In this document: positions 31,967-43,495 of the stretch, one piece after another | Position numbering within the stretch: the stretch's first letter is position 1 | Layout: every line of letters starts with the position of its first letter | Assembly: GCA_026120035.1 (NCBI GenBank) | Contig: JALRME010000017.1 | Coordinates: 868,001-932,000 of the forward strand | Source: Coleophoma eucalyptorum | Lineage: Eukaryota > Ascomycota > Leotiomycetes > Helotiales > Dermateaceae | Direction: 5' to 3' | DNA length: 64,000 nucleotides | Made by a program: the position numbers and the translations under genes | Notes under the pieces: model-generated | Told to the model about the DNA's origin: nothing | The model's input: only the letters and a program-made list of their open reading frames with translations | The model's database searches: none

Positions 31967-34327
31967 ATGGAGGGATCAGCTTGGCACAAAGACAGCAACC
32001 CTATCTCCATCCAGGTTCCTCCAACTGCCCCAGAAGATACAGAAGCCGGGGCATCCACACAATCAAGGTGGGAGGGTGGTGTGCGTATGCTTCTGGAAGG
32101 CGGCAAATATTTTGCAGAGTAAGTGAAAGTCAACACGCTTATCAACTACTTCACAGTACGGAAATTTACGTGTATATGCAGTGAGATTGAGCCTCCAATT
32201 GAGCTGGTATATCATCTCGTCGATATATTTTTGTTGCATGTAAGCAGTCATCAGGTGTGGGTTTTAAGTTCCGATGAATTGCAGCGTCATCTTACCCATG
32301 ACAGCTGCTCGCAAGCACTGGTGTTTGCCATATGCACTCTGAGCGCAAAATTTTCTAAACATCTTTCAATGGAATCATCATTGGGCGCAGCGCAGCGTAA
32401 GAGATTTGCTGATTACAGTCGACGAAGAATTACCGTTGCACCTTCCCGAAATAGCTTTGTGGACAGACTTCACATTCTATACATTCTTGCACTGTTTGAA
32501 GTTGGTGAGGGCAATGGTGGGCAGGCATGGTTGGATATAGGTATGTCCCCATTCACGTAGCCGAATGAATTTGACTAATTTGATTCTCGTATCAAGCTGT
32601 AACTCATTGCTTAATGCAAGTAGCTATTAGCGGAAAGCACCTATTAGCTGATGAGCTCGAAGCATTTGATCTAGCGTACCAGCGGATCCGCATCCTAGAA
32701 CGAGAACTCTGTCTAGGGCGCAATCTAACCCCAGTGATATGGCCAATGCCCTCGCCAGAAGATGAACTTCATCAATCTATCACTTTGGAATCCAGCTCCT
32801 CATCAATCCTTGCCACCAAACTGTTAGATCTTCTTTTGCAGATTCAAACATTTTCTCTGTCACCTCCAACACAATATGATCCTCCACCATGGTCAATTGA
32901 ATCAAGCTTCAATAGTTTTCGTCTAACTCTAGATAAAATATTGCTACACCATCCAGAGGAGTCAGTTCAGTATTGAATCTCCGTTTAAAGAGATTTCGGA
33001 TACCAGAAAAAGATTCACAAAGCTCCATTGCTCACTGGCATGGTTGTGTTGTACCACAGTCTTGAATCGAGTATATTTGCCTATACCATTCTTTTCGAAC
33101 GCAGGGGATGCCCCTGAAAGTAATTGGGAGGTTGAGGTAGACTGTCTGAATTTCCCATCAGCCCCAAAGCCATTCCTACAGGAACGAATAGGGGCTTGTG
33201 AGGCAAGTGCGTCTATCATCTGTGAGCTTTGTAAAGACGTAATGGAATGTGGATCGTTGTTGCTGGTATGCTTCCGAGTTCCGTCCATCTGTCCCCTATC
33301 TATCTCTTGTCAACCGCTATTATGATGTTCGTGAACTAATCGACGTGAAAGCCGCCCTTCGTTGGATATTGTTGCTTCCAAAGCTCCATTATATTGATAA
33401 ACCAACTGAGGCGTAAGCGGGGACGGGAAAAGAGCGTTATTGAAAATCTCAAAGCCAGTTTCACAATCCTCGGGGCAATGCGAAAACTTTATAGACCAGC
33501 CAGTGAATGGGTAAGCTTAGCCAAACGCCACTATCTCGGTCTTTCAACTCATTCTTAAATTCTGTTACTAGGTTGAAATTTTGTTGCAAATTCACCAACT
33601 ACAGCTTCATCGCCAGCCTTTGATACTTTCGGAAATGGAACTATTCTCGAATTATTTTGCTCGCTTTGGCAACATCAACGAGCCACCATATGTGCCTTTT
33701 GGGTTCTCTGCGTCTAGTATTGCAGATCTCAATTCGAAAATTTCTTCGCCGCAGCAGATTCAAGATCCGAAAATTGCAAGGAATGAGGACTCTGAAGCAC
33801 TTGGAAAACCCAATGAACTATGGTTAAAAGACTATCAAAGCTGCCTCGAATCTCACATTCACCATCTTGATGAAGAAGCTGTAGCCCATACTGGCAATGA
33901 ATCCGATCGTCATGATATTGGTACGCTTGGAATCGATAGTGATGAGACCCCTTCTCACTGGGTTATTTCCGCTCCACCCAATACTCAAGATGCTGCGGAC
34001 GATATGCTAGCTACACAGGGAAAAGTACATGTTTTAGCTCGAGAAGAAGCAATTGCCCCTTGTCATGTCCTAGGCCTACAGGTCATTGATAAAAATGCGG
34101 TTAATGTAGATCCAGTGCCAAATCCACAAACCCAAAGTCAGCTAATTTCAGCTGTTTCCCACATGGATAACCTGTACGACTTCGACGAGATACAGGCTGC
34201 AGCACATCTAATGGATTTCAGTGCATATCCGCCGATGACTGACCTCGATTTCAACTCATTTCTAGAGGCTGGGGAGCATATGGTTCCGCCATTCATATAT
34301 CCACCGAATCAGTATAACCCAAATTAG
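31967..34327 (+). pseudogene. Fungal transcription-factor relic (middle homology domain, no zinc cluster)
   Basis: Blocks in order: RWEGGVRMLLEGGKYFA (31967 onward), intron, EIEPPIELVYHLVDIFLLHV, DRLHILYILALFEVGEG, intron, ISDTRKRFTKLHCSLAWLCCTT, YYDVRELIDVKAALRWILLL, ASFTILGAMRKLYRPASEW, intron, VEILLQIHQLQLHRQPLI and an acidic tail ending at 34327. This is the fungal-specific regulator domain and C-terminus of a Zn2Cys6 factor. Breaks: a one-base shift at about 32955-32970 (SVQY-stop versus FSIESPFKE), loss of frame near 33265-33300 and stops near 33415. No CysCys zinc cluster is found upstream. It probably once controlled the neighbouring amine genes. Confidence 0.7.
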
Positions 34328-34873
34328 ATACTTCCTACTTCAAATTCGAATTTATGTTTCTAGACGGAAATGATTCTATTTCTTGTGCAGACGTTGACTA
34401 GTATTGAGAACTAGTGCCGCGAAAGTATCTAATATGAGTGGAAAGTTGAGCAACCAGATATTTTTCTAAACAATAAAATCAAGAGTCCTCGAAGCAAAAG
34501 ACCGCATTCTACTGTTTTTGTGTGGTTGAAAATAGCTTAGCATTGGGCACTCATGCAAAATTAATTTAAAAAATACACCGTCATCACTCCCTGATGTAGC
34601 ATCCGTGCAACAGCTTTCAATGTTTCATGTGATTGGCACTCATTATCGTAATAAATCAAATTCTTAAGTGCGTTGATCCGGGGAAGCTGCTCCAACTTTA
34701 ATCAGACGCAGATAAGGTTTTCTGTCCTAGCAGTGACAAATGGTCAGTTCAAAACTTCACTTTTTGCTTCAAATTCACGTCGAACTGTTTATTGTATCGA
34801 TGAATCTACCTCTTACTGTATCGCCGCAGAAGATTCCTCAGAATTTGTGCGTAGCTATGTCTAACATCTTCAT
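34328..34873. other. Convergent intergenic stretch
   Basis: About 550 bp between the regulator relic and the amine oxidase 3' end. No gene recognised. Confidence 0.45.
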
Positions 34874-36577
34874 CTACAGTCTTAGACTCGTTGTCCTAGC
34901 CAGTTCCCGTTGAACAACCAAAGCAGAATGTGCGCTTGACTCAACAGCACCATCAATCCAGCCACGGCAGCCATATGACCAATCTGCGCTTGCAAAATGT
35001 ATGTTTCCATGAGGAGCTCTCAGTGAGTCCATGAATTTGGTGGTGAAATCCGGGCTGTAATAACACCAGGTGCCTTTCGAAAACTCATCAGCAATCCAGT
35101 CATGGTAAACCTAGGCATAATAAAGTTAGCCTGGGGTGTCAAAGCAATGAGCAGTTTGAAATCGAAAGTTGGGTAAAAGAACGAAAGCACATGAGCATAC
35201 AATACGATTAATTTCGTGTTCCGTTGTCGGCAATAGATGTTCGATGGATTCTTTAATACTACCGATGCCATCCTTGAGGCGTATACCAGCTGGAGAATCA
35301 GGGCTGGGTCCAAACAGGACGACATGAGTGTCGCCATTAGGTGTAAGATTATCGGACAGACCACAAACCATGCCTTTTCCCGGTGTTGCAAATGAATTCC
35401 AAGAGATTAGATCAGATCCTCGGATGTCAGTATGAACTTTGTTACATTTATTGACATGGCCTTTTTCAATTGCACTCGTTCTCAGGTGGCTGAATGGAGG
35501 ACTGAATTTGACATCAGAGAGCACATTCAATGGAATCGTACAAATGACTTTGCGAGATTTGAATATCCTGTTCGATCTTGTCGCTACTATCACTTCCCCG
35601 CTCGTTTCTGTCACACTCAGCACTGGGGAACTGAAAGCGTACGACAGCTTTCTAGTGCTATTTGCATGATCAAATATATGCTTGGCCAGAGTGCTTTGAC
35701 CGCTCTTCAATCTGGTTCGTAGAGCAATATCATTCAATCCGGTTGGCGTCCACCCATCCATAGCATACCAGCGTAAGGCATCGAGAAATCCCATTTCGCT
35801 GAGTGGTCCACCACCCATTTGCAGCAGGACCGCTGTCAACACATTGAGGTCTCGTTTCGTCAGCTGGTCTTCAATTTCTGTTAACCTATCCAGGCATGAC
35901 AACCTATCCCACGTGGAGAGTTCTTCTTTTTGAGAAAAGCTTCCAAGTGGATAGGGCAACGTCTTTCGCCCTTGTGTGCCATCGATATTACAGAACATTG
36001 ACCAGGATTTACTAAAGATTTCGAACTAGTAATTAGTTAGCCACCAAACTTGCAAACAAAATAATCTCTATTATAAATGGATGAAAACAGCTAACCTCTT
36101 CATCGTAGGTAACGTTGACCTTTTTCTCCGCTGAAGTGATGGTACAGAAGTCTAGTATTCCACCCTCAACCTGTGTTATGATCCAGTCATCTTGCATCCC
36201 ATAGAGTGATACTTCGCGGTAAATATGGGGCGTCTCCCAGTGAATCCAAGTGCCACCCATCTCATAATTGAAGCCATCGATATTGCTATGCCAGGTACGA
36301 CCTCCAATTCGATCTCTGCCTTCAATCAACAGGACATTGCGGCCTTTGGCTGTCAGTGGAAGACACAAAGCATCTGCTGGATAATGTGATTTTCACCTTG
36401 AGTGCTGAGATCTCTAGCTGCGACTAGACCTGCATATCCAGCTCCAATGACAATGACATCAAAAATGTTCTCGCCATTAAGAAGAGTCTTTTCTGAAGGG
36501 GAGATTACTCCAATGCAAGGTATACCAGCTTTCAAGCCCCCTCCTGGTGTCCAGCAAAAGCCCTCTTGAGTGTTCAT
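34874..36577 (-). CDS. Flavin-containing amine oxidase (monoamine oxidase type)
   Basis: Exons 36397-36577, 36096-36349, 35201-36025, 34874-35110; 498 residues, all joins in frame. FAD-binding VIVIGAGYAGLVAARDL lies near residues 40-57. The first intron removes a decoy so that STQAKGRNVLLIEGRDRIGGRTWH reads correctly, giving the second dinucleotide motif. GGTWIHWETPHIYREV and the C-terminal FASADWSYGCRGWIDGAVESS motif (FAD ring contact) are intact. It oxidises a primary amine to imine, then aldehyde, with H2O2. No signal peptide; N-terminal extension of about 38 residues is not a clear targeting signal. Apparently functional, unlike its neighbours. Confidence 0.9.
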
Positions 36578-38023
36578 ATTGGATTGTTTTGGAATGCCTG
36601 ATTGACTATCAGAAACGTTACAAAATATCCGCTCCTCTTATTCAACATATAAAGAGAAGAGGTGGTGCCATTTTGTGTCAGAGTGGCATGGCGTGCTTCG
36701 ATAGGGTAGGGCAATTTTGGATGTCATAAAAACTCGCGATAATCCAGATACCTAGGGTAAAAGCATAACGGTACTAGAAACAGTAACTAGAATGTAGGTA
36801 ATTGAGCCCGCGTTTGTGAGAAGCCTGAGCTATCTTCCTCCATCATTACTTTTCCGACGCTCAAAAGAGTTAATCCGCTCAAGGTGTGGACCTAGCTGAT
36901 GAAGCGTTCCATAACTGACTAGGATATCTGAGTAAAATGTTGATATCTTGGATACCGCAAGAGAGAGTGCGGTGGACTAAGATCGCGATACGACGGCGGC
37001 CAATGGCACGATTTTCCGTTGCCTCTTCGTCTTATCTCGGTGTATCTCGGCGTATCTCGATCGGCATTGCTCCTTGTCGATCGCAATGAATCACGTGCAT
37101 TCTCGTCGTTAACCTACACATATTGCTATACCGCGCAAACCAGTAATGACTGATGTTAGGAATGCACCGATATATTCATGAGATATATAGTGGTAGAAGT
37201 TAGCTAAGTTTATTTTAACCGACTTAATTCAGAGAGGTGGATTGTAAACAACCGCATCCGGCAAGTCGAGCTTCTTGTTGTATTTGCATTGCAGCTTTGC
37301 TTGGAACCTCAACTATTTTGAAGAATCTTCCCTAAACTAACTTGCTTTTACCTATACACACGCGAATATATACAATTGAAATGATAATTTGCGAGATGAC
37401 TTTCAGTTTAATTCAATTCATTTTTACCCCACAATTGAGCTCACATGATCCAACAAATACGCACTATCGATATAGTCCCTAGGCTCATACAATCCAATCG
37501 TACGCCCTTCATGTCTCCAGAAAGTGCCACTGTCTGTACACGCAATTGGTTAAAATAGACATACTTTCGTAGATTCTTTTTAAGATTGATTCTACGTATA
37601 AAGAGCTGATCTGATGTTATAGTTACGAAACGGTTTTCTAGGTCAGTAAACAGCTTGGGTTAAGTACATAACATCCCAATTCCTCCCCCGCAGTCTTTTC
37701 ACAACAAGCAATAAAACCATAATTATTCTATTGGTTTGGCTAGGCCTTCCTCAAAGACGCTTGTAGTAAGTCACTCCCACTAATCAATTCTGCGAGCGAA
37801 TTTAGCAAGCCGTTTTCAGCAACACTCGCGTAAGCTTGCTAGCGAACGTGGGGTTTGAAACGCACTCCCCTATCTAAAACCGACAGGTTCCCTTTCTTCT
37901 CTTGTCTATTTTGTACACATATCTCGTCTATGTAGGTTATAATTTACTCAATTAAAATGGATATGTCGCCCAAATCAACTATTGTAAGTCTATCATGGCC
38001 AGGGAATAAAGGGTTATAGATGA
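36578..38023. other. Intergenic region
   Basis: About 1.4 kb. A short triplicated TATCTCGG motif (about 37030-37065) is the only structure noted. A short ATG frame at 37957 (MDMSPKSTI, followed by a GTAAGT) resembles an upstream exon of the next gene but cannot be joined to it in frame. Confidence 0.45.
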
Positions 38024-39230
38024 ATGGCTTACCGAAACAAGATTGCGGAGTGGATATTTGTGGGCTTGAGTAGTACTTTTGTCAGCCTGCGTCTTTTTTT
38101 ACAATACCAACGAGATATTAAAAGTACCTGGTTCATATCAGAGCTATTACTAGTACTTGCATGGCTTGTTCAGATTATTGAAACTAGCCTAGACACAAAA
38201 ACATATCAATGGGGTGGACTTGAGAATGTATGGACAACAGCATCTCTAAAAGTTAGTATAGTCATATCATGTTGCAATGAAATTTATTAAACACTTTGTG
38301 ATCTTTTTTCTAACATGATAAGTTAGACATATTTCGGATCTGATATCGCATTCTATCTAGGGACTTTTATACCAAAAGGATGCCTTCTTTTGTTCTATCA
38401 TAAGTTAATACCATTTACTGAGACACGCGCGAGGGTCTTTTTATGGTCTATCACAACCTATACTGTCGCCTGTTTCTTAGGAGTATTACTTATCTTGACA
38501 TGCTTATGCCTACCAATTACTAAATATTGGTAGGTGAGCTGCTACTATAACGTTGCACTACATTGCTAATATTAAACCCTTTAGGTCAGAGGATCCAGAT
38601 GCAATCATATGTACAAACAATGCCAACTTTCTTACATTTACAATTCATGCGGCCCTAGACATTTCATGTGATATTTTAAGTAAGTTGCTTACTTCAAAGT
38701 GTGAAAAGTAAGATTTCTTAATAACTTTTTAACGGGTTTCAGTTTTCATATTGCCATTCTCGTTCATCTATAAACTTAGACTACCACTAGCACAGAAAGT
38801 AGCAGTGTATGGTGTATTCTTACTAGGGCTCATAACTATTGCTATAAGCATTGCCCGCATTATCTCTATTTTCCTCTGGCCGAATACAACAGCAATATGT
38901 AGGTTGCTTTTTATGACCTTTTTTCTACTACTAACCGTCATAGACGTCTGGTCAGCAGCAGAGTTCTCATGTTCTATAATTGTGGTTTGCCTTCCTCAAC
39001 TCAAGCCACTTATTGAGAAGCTTAAGATCTTCAAATCCTTCCAAAAGCAGAAAATTACAAGCTACACAAGTGAGAGTGGGCTTCAAAATTATCTGACGTT
39101 GGAGACGACATATCTGCCTAATCAGCCAAGAGTTGCAATCAAAGACAATTCCAATTCTGACAAACAGGTAATTTCAATTGTTTTGACATCCACCTATGCG
39201 AGAAATATTGATCTACGTCGGAATTACTAA
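38024..39230 (+). CDS. Fungal rhodopsin-like integral membrane protein (PTH11-like without CFEM)
   Basis: Exons 38024-38251, 38327-38529, 38585-38679, 38743-39230; 337 residues. About seven hydrophobic segments alternate with short loops, with the family-type strings WGG after TM2, YFGSDIAFYLGTFIPKGCLLLFYHK in TM3 and CRLLFMTFFLLLTVIDVWSAAEFSCSIIVVCLPQLKP in TM6-7 (ExxxxxxxxCLPxL is a hallmark of the fungal rhodopsin domain). The cytosolic tail is short. The role is unknown; related proteins include putative receptors. Base composition is AT-rich. The N-terminus may be incomplete, since an upstream exon candidate is out of phase by one base. Confidence 0.75.
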
Positions 39231-39475
39231 TCTGAGATGATAGGATATTGTCTCGTATGTTTAAGCAACTATATGTGGTTCCTATTTCTTGAATATGGAA
39301 AGCTACACGAGCTTTTCTTGTTACTGTATAGGGACTGTTTCCCTATCAATCTTGCACGATTACAAATCATCACCACAGCACCCCATGGCTTTATTACGGT
39401 AACGACTAGATTCGCCAACAAGGTTGATGCCTTTGTTGTTATATCTATTTCCTGTAGCAATTAGGATGGTAATTG

Positions 39476-39990
39476 TGGCAAATCTAGGGAATTTAGGTGC
39501 ATCCAGGGTAGTTATAATCATTATAAATACAGCTATAGCTTCGGGGATAGTCAAAAGATTTGCTCCGACCAGGTTTGCCATCAAAAATGATGCGTCAGTT
39601 GGGTCGGTTTTAATACATATATGAAAAACTTCTATATGACACTAACTATGGCAACAAACGAAGTTTCCATATTCTAGAAAGAAGTATTATCTTCAAGCCA
39701 TTGAAGTCCTCAAAAAAAGCACCCAGAGTACGTGTTTTTTTTTCCTTGAACTATATTGACCTTCCTTATGCTCGAACCAGCATGTATCTTTCACATTCCA
39801 GCTTCGATTCGGTATAGTAATAAGTTGGCTGTTAATCCTGGTGATGCAAGCCCGGATCTCCCAAAATGGCCGAAAATATTTCCAATTATTTGTGATAGAA
39901 TAACCTGGAATGAAGTTACAAAAGCTGCTGAGAAACTTGAAGGCAATAAGCTCCAATCAGCTTTTGAGATTCGTTGTCTTTCACTTCTGT
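39476..39990 (+). pseudogene. NmrA-like / isoflavone-reductase-like relic
   Basis: Fragments in different frames match an NmrA-like NAD(P)-binding protein: MVIVANLGNLGAS (39470s; Rossmann start), AIASGIVKRFAPTRFAIKND (about 39530-39592, the family's GVKRFAPSEF motif), LNYIDLPYARTSMYL (39745 onward) and ICDRITWNEVTKAAEKLEG (about 39889-39945, family GDRITWNEL). Middle parts are deleted and frames shift, with stops between blocks. Non-functional. Confidence rests on the two short strong motifs. Confidence 0.55.
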
Positions 39991-40454
39991 CTACACCACA
40001 AAGTCCATACAACAGTAGCTATTATCATAGTGAACCATGGCTCTTTTCATAGGCAAAGAATCAAATGTGATTTACGAAACGTAAAAAATACTCTAGGCTT
40101 ACAAAATCACAGATCTGAATAAGGGCAGTGTCTTGTGCTAGCTGGAAATATGTGAGTCCTATGAAACTCACAAGCTGATTCAAATTATGCCTGCTCAAAA
40201 ACAAACGTCTAGGTATGGAATGGTAGTGTGTTTACACTATTCATGCAATTTTTCTATTGCTCCACTCCTAAAGCAACTACGAGGAAAAGAAAGGTAACCG
40301 CTTTGCAATAAATTAGCTTTAATACATAGCGGGTTATCCGAAATTGGATGTCTAGTCAATAAGGTATGTTTGATGTAATCACCTAATCTATCGCCATTGA
40401 ACGCAATTACAAGAGTGCTGTTGCTCCTGACTTTTGATATTCTCTCCTATCCTT
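39991..40454. other. AT-rich intergenic stretch
   Basis: About 460 bp between the NmrA-like relic and the second RidA gene. No gene seen. Confidence 0.4.
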
Positions 40455-41133
40455 ATCTATAAAACTGCAATACACTCGATTTCTATATCAGTGTGAAGAG
40501 GTAACGTCTTTACAATCACACAGCTGGAGAAGATAGAATCGTTAGTGAGTCGAAGATAATTAAATGAACAAAGACAAGGTCAAGCAAGGCGTAACTTACG
40601 TCCTACAGGGCTTAATTTCTCCCCAGTAGGTCATATAAACCTCATTCATCTTAGCAAAATCTTCAACGTTAGACAGGTATACGTTAACCTTGACAACGTT
40701 GTCGATAGTGGTACCAGCAGCCTCGAGTACAGCGGTAAGATTCTTGATGCATCGGTGCTACGATTGATGTGAGATTATTGATCTTCTTCTGCTTAGTAAC
40801 GGGGAGAGGAATTACAGTATGGGCTTGGATATCACCTTCGATAATCTTTCCTGTATCGGGGTCCATAGCCACCGCGCCGGAGCAGTACACAACGCCGCCT
40901 GCTACAATAGCCTGGTTATAGAGACCCGGGAGGGGCTTCGGTGCTTTGACGGTAAAGATAGGTGTTTTTTTATTTGATACCATAGCTGATGTATTGCGAA
41001 ATTGATTTGTGAAGGACGGCCGATACAAGGTACAAGCAGGCATTATACGATGAGGCTTTGGTAAGGGAAGGTTAGGCCGTGCCCTGACGGCAATCCTCGA
41101 AAGTAAGAGGGAGGAGCTTATAGGAGCTGCCAT
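40455..41133 (-). CDS. RidA/YjgF-family protein (second copy), probably mitochondrial
   Basis: Exons 40816-41133, 40600-40757 and a short last exon from 40523 down to about 40455. The first 50 residues (SSSLLLSRIAVRARPNLPL...) are Arg/Ser-rich without acids, like a mitochondrial presequence; an internal Met (MVSNKKTPIF) would give a cytosolic form. The core is canonical: YNQAIVAGGVVYCSGAVAMDPDTG, AHTHRCIKNLTAVLEAAG, KVNVYLSNVEDFAKMNEVY, PCRTCVIVKTLPL with the catalytic Arg, and DIEIECIAVL. It is the classic enamine/imine deaminase, closer to Mmf1/Hmf1 than the copy at 31.2 kb. The exact last-exon end is uncertain by a base or two. Confidence 0.87.
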
Positions 41134-41541
41134 TTCGAAACTGTGAATAATGGATGGATTGTTGTAGAGGCGAAATAAAGAAAATTCGGGTCAATACAGA
41201 TTGACCGAGTAAGCACTACTTGGGGAGATAGATAATGACACTCGGAGATTAGGGAGTTAATTAATCGCGTGTTGAGCCCCCCGGCTCACAAAAGCTGGCC
41301 AAAACATTCGGTTGGTAAGTGGGACCAGGTAACACTATAATCCCTAGTTATATTGTATGTATCCAAAAATTATATGAGTACGTAGTCTTGGTACAAAGTC
41401 GATTACTTCATAACTAAGTTTCGGTTTACGTTAAGGGTAACATTTCTAGTCTTAAATCTGAGGTAGTTACGTGGTGGAATATGGCATGGGTACAGTTTTG
41501 CACATTCTGCTAACCCTAACCCCAAATCGCTGCACCTAGTC
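41134..41541. other. Intergenic stretch
   Basis: About 410 bp: promoter of the RidA gene and 3' region of the cleavage oxygenase. No gene seen. Confidence 0.4.
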
Positions 41542-43302
41542 TTACCTGGATAATGCGATATCTTGAGCATCCACCCAGTTGCCATGAAGGCCAGCTCTCA
41601 ATCTAATAGGAAGATAGACTACAGCCTGGGCTTTGGAGAAGTCACGTGTGTCTACGATATGTAGTTCACTTGACATAGTGGCGTAATTATTGACCAACGC
41701 CATTAGCCATCCATCACCTTCCGGCGCATCTCCAGGCCGGTTGATAAAGACCGGCTCCTGTACCATGTGTGTCCGCCCGGGGAAATACTTAGTGAGCTTC
41801 TTGCTCGAACAATCAAGAAAGCCCAGAGAGTTATACAGTGGATGGCCACCGCCCATGACTGGAGCGATGGCAGGGAAGTCTGTGCCCGCACTCGGGTCCA
41901 TGAGATCAAAGAAGCAACGCGTGTGCTTCCCCATTGCGAATCGGTCGTCGATGCGTGGAAACTCGCAGTCATCCGAGATTAGGACCTCAGGCTCTGGCAG
42001 ATCTAGATTGTCGGACGTGGGGTCAAACTTGAAGCGGACAAGTTGCGCGGCAATTGACTTTGGGTCTGGAGCGTTCCCTTCAGCATCTGGCCACCAGAAG
42101 AATACATTCTTATTCGTCAATGGCAGGTCAAAGACGAGGTTCCCAGACTGGTCCTCAAATGCGTTTACAGTGTGGCCGGGAAAGGAATTTGGGGCTCGAA
42201 ACCACTTTGAATTGTGTTAGTCGCGTCATCGGGTAGCAGGGAATAAAGTCACTAACTTTGATGTCGCTGCTCTTGGCCCCCCGGCGGGGAAGAACACCAA
42301 GGAAGAAGGGCACTTCAGGATCCCACTGCCAGTGCTCACCACCTGCCTTCATGCGCTCAATGTCGCAAGTTTGCGGGATGATCGGGAATAACACCTTGAA
42401 TGACACGTTAGCAGGGGAAAATCACTGTCCTGTTAGTGATATCCTACATACCCAGTTTTTCGTTACCGCAAAATCATGAATCATGGCCACGACCGGCGCC
42501 ACAAGCCACACTGTTTCCGTGACCTTACCAGAAGGATCAACGACAAAATAGCATACATCGGGAGTGCCATCTCCCTTCGCCTCGTAGCCGAAACAAACCA
42601 GCTCCCCCGTGGCAGCGTCAACTTTTGGGTGGGCCGTGAAAGTCATGCTGGGTAGCTGGCCATTGAAGTCTTCAATCCCAATGGTCTCAAGTGTCTCTGG
42701 ATCCATCGTATAGGGTGGCGAATCCTCTTTGCAGGCCAGGAGACGGCCATTGAAAAACACCACGTTGGTGTTGGCGGTACTGCGAATCTTGAACGCGACC
42801 GCGTCGGTGTATTTATTGCGGTACTTGCCTACAGACGAAAGTATCAGCGGCAAATCCATGATCAACATGCTGGACGTGGTTCTTGGTCACCTATGAGCGC
42901 TTTCTGTGCAGCACGCTCTCGGATGAACTTCTCCGTCCTCACAAACCGCTGCTTGAAATGGCACTTCCCATCCTTGATTCGAAAGGCACTAACGTTGCCA
43001 TCGCCATTGAACCACTCCTTTAAGTTAGTACTTCGGCGGATAATCTAGCATCGCAAGGGGCAAGGTAAGAGACAGCTGGAAGTATGGTCACTAACGGGGT
43101 CGTTCTCAATGAACGGAGGGAACTGCGGATCGGGCATGACTCTGTAGAAGGTCCCGTCGATCTCCGAAGGGATCAGTCCTTCAACTTTAAGGTCCGAAAC
43201 CTCGCCCTCGTAACGACATGGTTGCATAAACCCCTGGAACTGAGGGCGCTGGGGATACGACAGCGTAGGATCGGCCTTCTGACTCTTGAAATGTCCAGCC
43301 AT
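41542..43302 (-). CDS. Carotenoid/stilbene cleavage oxygenase (RPE65/lignostilbene dioxygenase family)
   Basis: Exons 43096-43302, 42891-43017, 42452-42828, 42257-42394, 41542-42204; 503 residues from ATG in MAGHFKSQKADP. Family features: YEGEVSDLKVEGLIPSEIDGTFYRVMPDP, WFNGDGNVSAFRIKDG, FNGRLLACKEDSPPYTMDP, the iron-binding His residues in FTAHPKVD, AMIHDFAVTKNW, SFPGHTVNAFED and GLHGNWVD. Fungal relatives of this short type (503 residues) cleave the interphenyl C=C of stilbenes such as resveratrol or lignostilbenes, giving two aromatic aldehydes; plain carotenoid cleavage is the alternative. Next to an aldehyde dehydrogenase and ring-cleavage genes, stilbene or phenylpropenoid cleavage is the better inference. 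A CGG-type motif sits about 160 bp upstream. Confidence 0.9.
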
Positions 43303-43463
43303 TTTGTTCGTAGAGAGCAATAGAGAAATACTATCTGAAAATCGTGAAATGCAACATCTATGAAGGCCAATTTAGGGTACTCAATTATATACATATGCAC
43401 TTCGAAAGACTGATGATGGCCAGAAGGTGGGGAAGCTCGGATGATGGGGATGCCAAGAGACAT

Positions 43464-43477
43464 CCGTTAATTCCCCG
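43464..43477 (-). promoter_or_regulatory. Candidate cluster element CGGGGAATTAACGG
   Basis: Read on the minus strand: CGG-GGAATTAA-CGG, two CGG half-sites 8 bases apart, 162 bp before the oxygenase start. Same half-site spacing as the element upstream of the FAD monooxygenase at 54540. Binding by the in-cluster Zn2Cys6 protein is inference. Confidence 0.45.
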
Positions 43478-43479
43478 AC

Positions 43480-43495
43480 GCCGAATACTGTCGGC
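43480..43495. promoter_or_regulatory. Inverted repeat GCCGA-N6-TCGGC
   Basis: Perfect 5-base arms around ATACTG, three bases from the CGG-type element. It also reads CCG-N8-CGG, a form bound by some Zn2Cys6 dimers. Confidence 0.4.

Noticed and set aside
37957..37990. Possible first exon (MDMSPKSTI, then GTAAGT) for the rhodopsin-like gene
   Set aside because: The only acceptor, TTATAG before ATGAATGG, puts the next exon in the wrong phase, so I start the gene at 38024.
39237..39464. Plus-strand open frame after the rhodopsin-like gene
   Set aside because: Cys/Leu/Phe-rich and short; no family resemblance and overlaps the approach to the NmrA-like relic.
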